DNA of 64,000 bases from an uncultured Devosia sp. (lineage in GTDB: Bacteria > Pseudomonadota > Alphaproteobacteria > Rhizobiales > Devosiaceae): assembly GCF_963517015.1 (NCBI RefSeq), contig NZ_CAUQDV010000001.1:1556001-1620000 (forward strand), read 5' to 3'. A model generated the notes under the pieces. The model was not told the origin of the DNA. It ran no database searches and saw only the letters and a list, made by a program, of their open reading frames with translations. Made by a program: the position numbers and the translations under genes. Positions 30,445 through 39,631 of the stretch are shown piece by piece. Position 1 is the first letter of the stretch. Each line of letters opens with the position of its first letter.

Positions 30445-32922
30445 ATGCCGCAACAGCCTATCGTTTACGATGCCCCCACGCCGGAGCCCCGCGCGACTTC
30501 CGTTGAGGCCATCCAGGCCGAAATCCTGGAAAGGCTGATCTATTCGGTCGGCAAGGACCCGATCGTCGCCCGCCAGCATGACTGGCTGGCCGCGACCATT
30601 CTCGCCGTGCGCGACCGCGTCATGGATCGCTGGATGGAGAGTTCGCGCGAGACGTGGCGAACATCCAAGAAGCGCGTCTATTACCTGAGCCTGGAATTCC
30701 TCATTGGCCGGTTGCTGCGCGATGCCGTCAGCAATGTGGGTCTGATGGAGCCAGTGCAGCAGGCGCTGAAGAATCTCAATGTCGACCTCGGCACGCTGAT
30801 CGGCCTCGAGCCGGATGCGGCGCTGGGCAATGGCGGTTTGGGGCGTCTAGCGGCGTGCTTCCTTGAGTCCATGTCCTCGGTGCAGATTCCGGCCTATGGC
30901 TATGGCATCCGCTACGTGCATGGCCTGTTCCGCCAGGAAATGAGCGAGGGCTGGCAGGTCGAATTGCCGGAAGACTGGCTGGCGCATGGCAATCCATGGG
31001 AATTTGAGCGGCGTGAAAGCGCCTATGAAATCGGTTTTGGCGGACATGTAGAGCCGGTGGTCGATCCGGACGGGACTGAGCGGCAGGAATGGCGCCCCAA
31101 TGATCATCTGCTGGCGGTGGCCTATGATACGCCGATCGTGGGTTGGCGCGGCGCGCGGGTGAATACGCTGCGGCTGTGGAGCGCGCAGCCGATCGACCCT
31201 ATTCTGCTCGACAAGTTCAACTCGGGCGATCATATCGGCGCGCTGGAGGAAAGCTCCCGCGCCGAAGCGATCACCCGTGTGCTCTACCCGGCGGATTCGA
31301 CGGCGGCGGGGCAGGAATTGCGCCTGCGGCAGGAGTTCTTCTTCTCGTCGGCGTCACTGCAGGACATCGTCCGGCGGCATCTGCAGCAATATGGCGACCT
31401 GGGCTCGCTGCCCGACAAGGTGGCGATCCAGCTCAACGATACGCATCCGGCGATTTCCATCGCCGAACTGATGCGCATCCTGGTCGATGACAATGGGCTG
31501 AAATGGGCCGAAGCGTGGAAGCTGGTGCGGGCCACCTTTGGCTATACCAACCACACGCTGCTGCCTGAGGCGCTGGAAAGCTGGCCGGTGTCGCTGATGG
31601 AGCGGCTTCTGCCGCGCCACATGCAGATCATCTACCAGATCAATGCCGAGGTTCTGACCGAAGCGCGAACCCGCACCAAGTTCAATGACGCGCAGGTCGC
31701 CAATGTGTCGTTGATCGACGAGCATGGCGGGCGGCGCGTGCGCATGGGGCAACTGGCTTTTGTTGGGAGCCATTCGATCAATGGCGTGTCGGCGCTGCAT
31801 ACCGAGCTGATGAAGCAGACGGTGTTTGCCGACCTGCACAAGCTCTATCCGGATCGCATCAACAACAAGACCAATGGCATTACGCCGCGGCGCTGGCTGA
31901 TGCAGTGCAATCCGGAGCTGACCAAGCTGATCAGCGATCGCATCGGGCCGGAATTCCTCGATGACATCGACCTGCTGCAGGGCCTCAATGACCATGCGGA
32001 CGACCCGACGTTCCAGGGGCAGTTTGCCGAGGTCAAGCAGAACAACAAGCGCAAGCTGGCCAAGCTGATCAAGGATCGCATGGGGATCACCGTGTCACCG
32101 GACGCGATGTTCGACGTGCAGATCAAGCGTATCCACGAATACAAGCGGCAATTGCTGAACATTATTCAAGCCGTTGCGTTGTATAATGAAATTCGCCTGC
32201 ACCCGGAACGCGAATGGGTGCCGCGCGTTAAGATATTCGCGGGCAAGGCAGCGCCGGGTTACTGGAACGCCAAACTCATCATCAAACTGATCAACGACGT
32301 CGCCAAGGTCATCAACAATGACCCGGCGGTGCGCGGTCTGCTCAAGGTTGTGTTCCTGCCGAACTACAATGTGAGCCTGGCCGAAGTCATCGTGCCGGCT
32401 GCAGACCTCAGCGAGCAGATTTCGACTGCCGGCATGGAAGCATCCGGCACGGGCAATATGAAGTTCATGGCGAATGGCGCCATCACCATCGGCACGATGG
32501 ATGGGGCGAATGTCGAGATGCACAAGGAAGTGGGGGCGGACAATATCGTGATCTTTGGCCTCACCACGGAAGAGGTGAACGACAAGCGCGCCAAAAGCGA
32601 GGTGCCGCGTGGCGCCATCGATGACTCGCCAGCGCTCAAGGCGGCGCTGGAGTCGATTTCGGCCGGTGTGTTCTCGCCGGATGATCCGAACCGCTACCGT
32701 GACCTGATCGGGGGCCTCTATGACCATGACTGGTTCATGGTAGCGCGCGACTTCGATGCCTATGTCGCGGCGCAGGCCGAAGTGGATGCGATCTGGCGTG
32801 ACAAGAAGCGCTGGAATGCCATGGCGATCCGCAACACGGCGCGTGTCGGCTTCTTTTCGTCTGATCGTACGATCCGGCAGTATGCCCAGGATATCTGGGG
32901 CGCTGAAGCTGTGAGCAAATAG
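30445..32922 (+). CDS. glgP: Glycogen phosphorylase
   Basis: An 825-aa GT35 enzyme that releases glucose-1-phosphate from glycogen. The pyridoxal-phosphate lysine is K673 in the family motif EASGTGNMKFMANGA, followed by TIGTMDGANVE. Other conserved blocks: KRVYYLSLEFLIGR, NGGLGRLAACF, GYGIRYVHGLF, QLNDTHP. Length is normal. First gene of glgP-glgB-glgC-glgA-pgm-glgX; 94 nt separate it from the antiporter gene. Confidence 0.97.
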   Translation: MPQQPIVYDAPTPEPRATSVEAIQAEILERLIYSVGKDPIVARQHDWLAATILAVRDRVMDRWMESSRETWRTSKKRVYYLSLEFLIGRLLRDAVSNVGLMEPVQQALKNLNVDLGTLIGLEPDAALGNGGLGRLAACFLESMSSVQIPAYGYGIRYVHGLFRQEMSEGWQVELPEDWLAHGNPWEFERRESAYEIGFGGHVEPVVDPDGTERQEWRPNDHLLAVAYDTPIVGWRGARVNTLRLWSAQPIDPILLDKFNSGDHIGALEESSRAEAITRVLYPADSTAAGQELRLRQEFFFSSASLQDIVRRHLQQYGDLGSLPDKVAIQLNDTHPAISIAELMRILVDDNGLKWAEAWKLVRATFGYTNHTLLPEALESWPVSLMERLLPRHMQIIYQINAEVLTEARTRTKFNDAQVANVSLIDEHGGRRVRMGQLAFVGSHSINGVSALHTELMKQTVFADLHKLYPDRINNKTNGITPRRWLMQCNPELTKLISDRIGPEFLDDIDLLQGLNDHADDPTFQGQFAEVKQNNKRKLAKLIKDRMGITVSPDAMFDVQIKRIHEYKRQLLNIIQAVALYNEIRLHPEREWVPRVKIFAGKAAPGYWNAKLIIKLINDVAKVINNDPAVRGLLKVVFLPNYNVSLAEVIVPAADLSEQISTAGMEASGTGNMKFMANGAITIGTMDGANVEMHKEVGADNIVIFGLTTEEVNDKRAKSEVPRGAIDDSPALKAALESISAGVFSPDDPNRYRDLIGGLYDHDWFMVARDFDAYVAAQAEVDAIWRDKKRWNAMAIRNTARVGFFSSDRTIRQYAQDIWGAEAVSK

Positions 32923-33022
32923 CGATGGGCGAGGGGCGGAGATTGGCAGACAAGACCGAAGCCGCCCCTTCACAACGGTTCGCGCGGTGCCGGTTACGGC
33001 CCGCTGCAGGGGAGACGTGCCT

Positions 33023-35218
33023 GTGAGCAAGGAAAACTGGCAAGCGGATTCGCAGGAAGTCGAAGCAATTGTCGCCGGCCGGCACCGCAATCCCTTTGCA
33101 TTCCTGGGCCTGCAGGATGTGGGTGGGCAATGGGTGCTACGTGCCTTCATCCCCCATGCCGAAAGTGTCGATGCCTATACGCTGGATGGCGAGGAGCTTG
33201 GTCATCTGGTGCCGCGCCATGGTGCCGGTTTCTTCGAAGGCAAGGTGGCGATCAGCAAGCGCCAGCCGATCCGCTATCGCGCCAGGAACGCCGGCGGCGA
33301 ATGGGATGTGTACGACCCCTACAGCTTTGGGCCGGTACTCGGACCAATGGACGACTATTATATCGGCGAGGGTAACCACCTGCGGCTGTTCGACAAGCTC
33401 GGCGGCCACGAGATGGAATTCGAAGGCATTCACGGCACCCATTTTGCCGTCTGGGCGCCCAATGCGCAGCGCGTGAGCGTGGTCGGTCCATGGAACGAAT
33501 GGGACGGTCGGCGTCACCCGATGCGCAACCGGTTCGAAAATGGCATCTGGGAAGTGTTCATTCCGGTGCTGGGAACCGGAACGCTCTACAAATACGAGAT
33601 CGTGGGACCGGATGGGGTGGTGCAGCCGCTCAAGGCCGACCCCTTTGCGCGACAGGCCGAAATGCGGCCTCGCACGGCGTCAGTGGTGCCCGATCCGACG
33701 CCGTTCGTCTGGACCGACCAAAAGTATATCGAGGAGCGAGCGACCCGTGACTGGCGGCGGACGCCGATGTCGATCTATGAGGTGCATCTGGGGAGCTGGC
33801 GGCGGCGGCCGGATGGCGGCTTCCTCAGTTATGACCAACTTGCCGAGCAGCTGGTGCCTTATGCGGCGGACATGGGCTATACCCACCTCGAACTGTTGCC
33901 CATCACCGAACATCCGTTCGATCCGAGCTGGGGCTATCAGCCGACCGGCATGTATGCGCCGACGGCACGCTTTGGCGATCCGGCCGGCTTTGCGCGCTTC
34001 GTCAATGCGGCCCATGAAGCCGGACTTGGCGTCATCCTCGACTGGGTGCCGGCGCATTTCCCGACGGATGCGCATGGGCTCAGCCATTTCGACGGCACGG
34101 CGCTCTACGAGCATGCCGATCCGCGGCAGGGCTATCACCCCGACTGGAATACGGCGATATACAATTTCGGGCGCAAGGAAGTGGTGAGCTTCCTGGTCAA
34201 CAATGCGCTCTACTGGCTTGAGACCTTCCATTTGGACGGCCTGCGCGTCGATGCGGTGGCGTCGATGCTCTATCTCGACTATTCGCGCCAGCAGGGGCAG
34301 TGGGTGCCCAACAAGTTCGGTGGCAACCAGAACCTGGAAGCGGTGGAATTCCTCAAGCGGGTGAATTCCGAAGCCTATCGGTTGCATCCCGGTACGTTCA
34401 TGATCGCCGAGGAATCCACGTCCTGGCCGGGTGTCAGTGCGCCGGTCGATGCCGGAGGCCTGGGCTTCGGCTTCAAGTGGAACATGGGCTTCATGAACGA
34501 CACGTTGCGGTTCATGAGCCGAGAGGCCGTGCACCGCAAGTATCACCACAACGACATGACCTTTGCCACGGTCTACGCCTTCAGCGAGAATTTCGTGCTG
34601 CCTCTGAGTCATGACGAAGTGGTGCATGGCAAGAAGTCACTGCTGGAAAAAATGCCCGGCGATGACTGGCAGAAGTTTGCCAATCTGCGCGCCTTCTACG
34701 CCTTCATGTGGGGGTTCCCCGGCAAGAAGTTGTTGTTCATGGGGCAGGAGTTTGCACAGCGCGAAGAATGGGCCGAGGGCAAGTCGCTCGACTGGTACCT
34801 CCTTGAAGCGGGCATGCATGAGGGCATGCGGCGGCTGGTGGCGGACCTGAACCTGGCTTATCGGCAATTGCCGGCGCTGCATGAGCGCGACAACGAGCCC
34901 GATGGCTTTGAATGGGTGATCGGCAATGATCACGCCAATTCGGTATTTGCCTGGCTGCGCAAGGCGCCGGGGCATGATCCGATCCTTGTCGTTTCCAATT
35001 TCACGCCAGTGCCACGTAGCGGGTACAAGATACCCATGCCACAGGCTGGAAAGTGGGTGGAACGGATTAATAGCGATGCCGGTTGGTATGCCGGCTCGAA
35101 CACGGGCAATCAGGGCGCGGTAAAGGCCTATGCGGTTGAGGGACAGCATTGGCCGGCGGAGGCGGAACTCTATCTCCCGCCGCTATCGACGCTCTATCTG
35201 AAATACGAGCCGGAATAG
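33023..35218 (+). CDS. glgB: 1,4-alpha-glucan branching enzyme
   Basis: A 731-aa GH13 enzyme that makes alpha-1,6 branches. Two N-terminal carbohydrate-binding segments (HRNPFAFLGLQ; HFAVWAPNAQRVSVVG) precede the barrel. Catalytic residues: D410 in LDGLRVDAVASM, E463 in FMIAEEST, and the transition-state Asp in LPLSHDEVVHG. GTG 33023 is chosen because GGGGAGA lies 6 nt upstream; GTG 32987 would lengthen it by 12 residues. It follows glgP by 100 nt. Confidence 0.96.
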   Translation: MSKENWQADSQEVEAIVAGRHRNPFAFLGLQDVGGQWVLRAFIPHAESVDAYTLDGEELGHLVPRHGAGFFEGKVAISKRQPIRYRARNAGGEWDVYDPYSFGPVLGPMDDYYIGEGNHLRLFDKLGGHEMEFEGIHGTHFAVWAPNAQRVSVVGPWNEWDGRRHPMRNRFENGIWEVFIPVLGTGTLYKYEIVGPDGVVQPLKADPFARQAEMRPRTASVVPDPTPFVWTDQKYIEERATRDWRRTPMSIYEVHLGSWRRRPDGGFLSYDQLAEQLVPYAADMGYTHLELLPITEHPFDPSWGYQPTGMYAPTARFGDPAGFARFVNAAHEAGLGVILDWVPAHFPTDAHGLSHFDGTALYEHADPRQGYHPDWNTAIYNFGRKEVVSFLVNNALYWLETFHLDGLRVDAVASMLYLDYSRQQGQWVPNKFGGNQNLEAVEFLKRVNSEAYRLHPGTFMIAEESTSWPGVSAPVDAGGLGFGFKWNMGFMNDTLRFMSREAVHRKYHHNDMTFATVYAFSENFVLPLSHDEVVHGKKSLLEKMPGDDWQKFANLRAFYAFMWGFPGKKLLFMGQEFAQREEWAEGKSLDWYLLEAGMHEGMRRLVADLNLAYRQLPALHERDNEPDGFEWVIGNDHANSVFAWLRKAPGHDPILVVSNFTPVPRSGYKIPMPQAGKWVERINSDAGWYAGSNTGNQGAVKAYAVEGQHWPAEAELYLPPLSTLYLKYEPE

Positions 35219-35271
35219 CCGGCTCACGATTGATCAGTCCCGGGCAACGGGCATAGTGGAGGGTGACAATA

Positions 35272-36543
35272 ATGGCAGACTATCGAGTACCATCGCCGCT
35301 GGCCCGCGAAGCCATGGCCTATGTGCTGGCGGGTGGGCGCGGTACGCGCTTGATGGAGCTGACCGACCGGCGCGCCAAGCCGGCCGTCTATTTCGGCGGC
35401 AAGTCGCGCATCATCGATTTTGCGCTATCCAATGCGATCAATTCGGGTATCCGCCGCATTTCGGTGGCGACGCAGTACCAGGCCCATTCGCTGATCCGCC
35501 ATCTGTCGCGTGGCTGGAACTTCCTGCGCCAGGAACGCAACGAAAGCTTCGACGTGTTGCCCGCTTCGCAGCGGGTGCGCGAGGACATGTGGTATGCCGG
35601 CACTGCCGACGCCGTGTACCAGAACATGGACATCATCGAGGACTCAGGCGCGCGCTATATCGTCATCCTGGCCGGCGACCACATCTACAAGATGGACTAT
35701 GAAATCATGCTGCGCCAGCATGTGGACACGGGCGCCGACGTGACCATCGGGTGCCTCGAAGTGCCGCGCATGGAGGCCACGGGCTTTGGCGTGATGCATG
35801 TCGATGGGCGCGATCGGGTGGTCGATTTCGTCGAAAAGCCAAAGGACCCGCCGGGCATTCCGGACAAGCCGGAGATGGCGCTGGCCTCAATGGGCATCTA
35901 TGTGTTCGAGACGCGGTTCCTGATGGAACAGCTGCGCCGTGACGCGGCGCTCGAAGGCTCGAGCCGCGACTTCGGCAAGGATATCATTCCCTATATCGTC
36001 AAGAACGGCACGGCCTGGGCGCATCGCTTCCCGCGAAGCTGCGTCCGTTCGAGCAATGAAGAGGTCAGCTACTGGCGCGACGTCGGCACGATCGATGCTT
36101 ATTGGAAGGCCTCGATCGACCTCACCGACATCAAGCCGCAGCTCGATCTCTACGACCGCGACTGGCCGATCTGGACCTATGCCGAGATCACGCCGCCGGC
36201 CAAGTTCGTGCATGATTTCGATGGTCGGCGCGGTTCGGCGGTGAATTCCCTGGTATCAGGCGATTGCATCATCTCGGGCGGGCATCTGCAGAAGACGCTG
36301 CTGTCGACGGGGTCGCGGGTCCATTCCTATTCCGAGCTCAACGAGGCGGTGGTGCTGCCCTATTGCGATATCGGGCGCAATGCGCGGCTGAGCAAGGTCG
36401 TGATCGATCGCGGCGTCAACATTCCGGAAGGGCTGGTGGTGGGCGAGGATCCCGAGTTCGACGCCAAGTGGTTCCGTCGCAGCGATGACGGCGTGACGCT
36501 GATTACTCAGGCAATGATCAACAAATATCTGGCGGGGCGATGA
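35272..36543 (+). CDS. glgC: Glucose-1-phosphate adenylyltransferase (ADP-glucose pyrophosphorylase)
   Basis: A 423-aa enzyme making ADP-glucose, the committed step of glycogen synthesis. The nucleotide loop is AYVLAGGRGTRLMELTDRRA, with KPAVYFGGKSRIIDFALSNA; the glucose-1-P region is FVEKP and the C-terminal left-handed helix holds allosteric sites. ATG 35272 has GGAGGG at 35257-35262; a GTG immediately after that site is rejected. Its stop overlaps glgA by ATGA. Confidence 0.97.
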   Translation: MADYRVPSPLAREAMAYVLAGGRGTRLMELTDRRAKPAVYFGGKSRIIDFALSNAINSGIRRISVATQYQAHSLIRHLSRGWNFLRQERNESFDVLPASQRVREDMWYAGTADAVYQNMDIIEDSGARYIVILAGDHIYKMDYEIMLRQHVDTGADVTIGCLEVPRMEATGFGVMHVDGRDRVVDFVEKPKDPPGIPDKPEMALASMGIYVFETRFLMEQLRRDAALEGSSRDFGKDIIPYIVKNGTAWAHRFPRSCVRSSNEEVSYWRDVGTIDAYWKASIDLTDIKPQLDLYDRDWPIWTYAEITPPAKFVHDFDGRRGSAVNSLVSGDCIISGGHLQKTLLSTGSRVHSYSELNEAVVLPYCDIGRNARLSKVVIDRGVNIPEGLVVGEDPEFDAKWFRRSDDGVTLITQAMINKYLAGR

Positions 36544-38003
36544 TCGAAGTTCTCTCGGTTGCATCCGAGGTCTATCCGCTGATCAAGACCGGGGGGCTCG
36601 CCGATGTGGCGGGCGCCCTGCCGTCTGCGCTGAGTTCGCACGGCGTGACCATGCGCACGCTGGTGCCGGGGTACCCCGCCGTGATGGGCAAGCTCAGCGG
36701 CGGCCGGGTGGTCAAGGAATTGCCGGACCTGTTCGGCGTGCCGGCCAAGCTGATTGCGGCGCGCGTCGAGGGGATCGATGTCATCGTCATCGATGCGCCG
36801 ACGCTCTATGACCGGCCGGGCAACCCCTATGTGAGCCCGGATGGCTGGGACTGGCCTGATAACTGGAAGCGTTTTGCGGCGCTCGGTTGGGTGGCGGCAG
36901 AGTTGGCCATGGGGCTGGTGGATGGCTATCACCCACAGATGCTGCATTGCCATGACTGGCAGGCGGGACTGGCGCCGGCCTATGTCAAGTTCGGTCCGAG
37001 TGATCGGATCAAGACGGTGATGACCATCCACAACATCGCCTTCAAGGGCTTTTTCGGCGCGGAGATCTTTTCGCAACTGCGCCTGCCGCCGCATGCCTTT
37101 GGCGTGGGTGGCGTCGAATATTTCGGCGGGGTGTCGTATCTCAAGGCCGGCATGGAATGCGCCGACTATGTCACAACGGTCAGCCCTAATTATGCCGATG
37201 AAATCCGCACGCCGGAGTTCGGCATGGGGTTGGAAGGGCTGCTCAATGGGCGTGCCGACAGCGTGGCCGGCATTCTGAATGGCATCGACACGCAGGCCTG
37301 GGACCCGGCGACGGACAAGGCGCTGGTGCAGAATTTCACCGCCAACACGATCCACAATCGCAAGGCCAACAAGCTGGCCCTGGTGGACAAGTTCGGGCTG
37401 GATGGCACGGATGGGCCGTTGTTCTGCGTGATCAGCCGGCTGACTGACCAGAAGGGCATGGACCTGCTGCTGCAGGCCGTGGACGGGATGGTGGACCTGG
37501 GGGCGCGGCTGGCCGTGCTCGGCTCGGGCGAAGCCTATCTCGAAGACGGGTTCCGCCATATGACGGCGCGTCATCCCGGCAAGGTCGGCATGGCCACGGG
37601 CTATAACGAGGCGCTGAGCCACCTGATGCAGGGCGGGTGCGATGCCATCGTCATTCCGTCGCGCTTCGAGCCCTGCGGGCTGACCCAGCTTTATGGGCTG
37701 CGCTACGGCTGCGTGCCGGTGGTGAGTCGGATCGGCGGGCTGGCGGATACGGTGATCGACGCCAATCCTGCCGCAATTGCCGCCGAAGTAGCAACGGGCG
37801 TGGTGTTTGATCCGCATTCCGCCCACGCCGTCTATGAAGCGATCCGCAAGACGGTTCGGCTTTATGGCGATGAAAAACTCTGGAAGAAAATCCAACGCAG
37901 GGGCATGAAATCGGACGTCTCGTGGGAGACCAGCGCAGCGCGCTACGCCGATCTCTATGCCTCCCTAACGGGGCTAAAGACCAATGACGATCCAGACCAT
38001 TAA
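36540..38003 (+). CDS. glgA: Glycogen synthase (ADP-glucose)
   Basis: A 487-aa GT5 enzyme. The ADP-glucose motif KTGGLADVAGALP is near the N-terminus; HCHDWQAGLAPAYV, YMTVSPNYADE-like TVSPNYADEIRTPEFG, and the C-terminal PSRFEPCGLTQLYGLRYG with EPCG are conserved. It extends alpha-1,4-glucan from ADP-glucose supplied by GlgC. Overlaps glgC by 4 nt and pgm by 20 nt. Confidence 0.97.
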   Translation: MIEVLSVASEVYPLIKTGGLADVAGALPSALSSHGVTMRTLVPGYPAVMGKLSGGRVVKELPDLFGVPAKLIAARVEGIDVIVIDAPTLYDRPGNPYVSPDGWDWPDNWKRFAALGWVAAELAMGLVDGYHPQMLHCHDWQAGLAPAYVKFGPSDRIKTVMTIHNIAFKGFFGAEIFSQLRLPPHAFGVGGVEYFGGVSYLKAGMECADYVTTVSPNYADEIRTPEFGMGLEGLLNGRADSVAGILNGIDTQAWDPATDKALVQNFTANTIHNRKANKLALVDKFGLDGTDGPLFCVISRLTDQKGMDLLLQAVDGMVDLGARLAVLGSGEAYLEDGFRHMTARHPGKVGMATGYNEALSHLMQGGCDAIVIPSRFEPCGLTQLYGLRYGCVPVVSRIGGLADTVIDANPAAIAAEVATGVVFDPHSAHAVYEAIRKTVRLYGDEKLWKKIQRRGMKSDVSWETSAARYADLYASLTGLKTNDDPDH

Positions 38004-39618
38004 GACCACGCCGTTCAGCGACCAGAAACCGGGCACATCGGGCCTGCGCAAGCGGGTTACTGTCTATAGCCAGCCGAATTATGTCGAGAACTATATCCAG
38101 GCGATTTTCGATAGCCTCGAAGGGTTCGAAGGCCAGACGCTGGTGATCGGCGGGGATGGGCGGTTCTATAATGATGTCGCGATCCAGAAGGCGATCCGCA
38201 TTGCGGCGGCCAATGGCTTCGGCAAGGTGCTGGTGGGACAGGGCGGCATCCTGTCGACGCCAGCGGCGAGCCATGTGATCCGGCATTACAAGGCCTTCGG
38301 TGGCCTCGTGCTGTCGGCCAGTCACAATCCGGGCGGACCGGAAGGCGATTTCGGCATCAAGTACAATATCGGCAACGGTGGACCGGCACCGGAGAAGATC
38401 ACCGATGCGGTGTTCGAACGTAGCAAGGTGATCGACAGCTACAAGAGCGAAGATACTGCGGACATCGATCTGGGTACGATCGGCACGCAGCAGGTCGGTG
38501 GCATGGTGGTCGAGGTGATCGATCCGGTCGCCGACTATGCAGCGCTGATGGAGACGCTGTTCGATTTCGACGCGATCCGCGGGCTGTTCGCCTCGGGCTT
38601 CAGCATGACTTTCGATGCCATGTCGGCGGTGACCGGGCCCTATGCCCATGCGATCCTCGAGGGCAAGCTGGGCGCTCCCGAGGGGACGGTGATCAATGGC
38701 GAGCCATCGCCGACCTTCAATGACGGGCATCCCGATCCGAACCTAGTCTATTGCAAGGATATGTATGAACTGCTGATGACCGAGGCGGGTCCGGACTTTG
38801 GCGCCGCGTCGGATGGCGATGGCGATCGCAACCTGATCATCGGCAAGAACCGCTTCGTGACGCCATCGGATTCGTTGGCGCTGCTGGCGGCAAATGCGCA
38901 TCTGGCGCCGGGCTACCAAGACGGTATTGCCGGGATTGCCCGCTCGATGCCGACCAGCGCCGCGGCGGACCGGGTGGCGGAAAAGCTCGGCATTGAAATG
39001 CACGAGACGCCGACGGGCTGGAAGTTCTTCGGCAATCTGCTCGATGCCGGTCGCGTGACGATCTGTGGCGAGGAGAGTGCGGGCACGGGCTCGGACCACG
39101 TCCGCGAGAAGGATGGGCTTTGGGCCGTGTTGCTCTGGCTCAATATCCTGGCGGTGCGCAAGCAGGGCGTCGACGAGATCGTGCGCGAGCATTGGGCGAC
39201 CTATGGGCGCAACTACTATACGCGCCACGATTATGAAGAGGTCGATGCGGCGATTGCCGGCAAGCTGGTCGAGGATCTGCGGGCGCAGTTGCCGACGCTG
39301 GCTGGCCAGACTTTCGGCGAAGACCTTACGGTCGCCTATGCCGATGACTTCACCTATCACGACCCGGTGGATGGTTCGACCAGCGCCAAGCAGGGGATCA
39401 GGATCGGCTTCACCGACGGCTCGCGCATCGTGTTGCGCCTGAGCGGAACCGGCACGGTCGGCGCCACGTTGCGGCTCTATCTCGAACGATATGAGGCTGC
39501 CGATGGACGACATGATCTTGAAACCCAATCCGCCCTTGAACCCCTCATCGGACTGGCCGACCAACTCGCAGGGATCAAGCAGCGCACCGGGCGACAAGAG
39601 CCAAGCGTCATCACCTGA
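37984..39618 (+). CDS. pgm: Phosphoglucomutase (alpha-D-glucose phosphate-specific)
   Basis: A 544-aa enzyme interconverting glucose-1-P and glucose-6-P, linking glycogen to central metabolism. The phosphoserine is S113 in LSASHNPGGPEGDFGIK, the magnesium loop is DGDGDRNLI, the sugar loop GEESAG, and the phosphate-binding RLSGTGT near the C-terminus. The gene starts inside the end of glgA. Confidence 0.97.
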   Translation: MTIQTIKTTPFSDQKPGTSGLRKRVTVYSQPNYVENYIQAIFDSLEGFEGQTLVIGGDGRFYNDVAIQKAIRIAAANGFGKVLVGQGGILSTPAASHVIRHYKAFGGLVLSASHNPGGPEGDFGIKYNIGNGGPAPEKITDAVFERSKVIDSYKSEDTADIDLGTIGTQQVGGMVVEVIDPVADYAALMETLFDFDAIRGLFASGFSMTFDAMSAVTGPYAHAILEGKLGAPEGTVINGEPSPTFNDGHPDPNLVYCKDMYELLMTEAGPDFGAASDGDGDRNLIIGKNRFVTPSDSLALLAANAHLAPGYQDGIAGIARSMPTSAAADRVAEKLGIEMHETPTGWKFFGNLLDAGRVTICGEESAGTGSDHVREKDGLWAVLLWLNILAVRKQGVDEIVREHWATYGRNYYTRHDYEEVDAAIAGKLVEDLRAQLPTLAGQTFGEDLTVAYADDFTYHDPVDGSTSAKQGIRIGFTDGSRIVLRLSGTGTVGATLRLYLERYEAADGRHDLETQSALEPLIGLADQLAGIKQRTGRQEPSVIT

Positions 39619-39631
39619 TATCGGAAACAGA

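Noticed and set aside
39491..39631. 47-residue N-terminal extension of GlgX
   Set aside because: It lies in pgm in another frame and is Ser/Pro-rich without family similarity; ATG 39632 fits GlgX.
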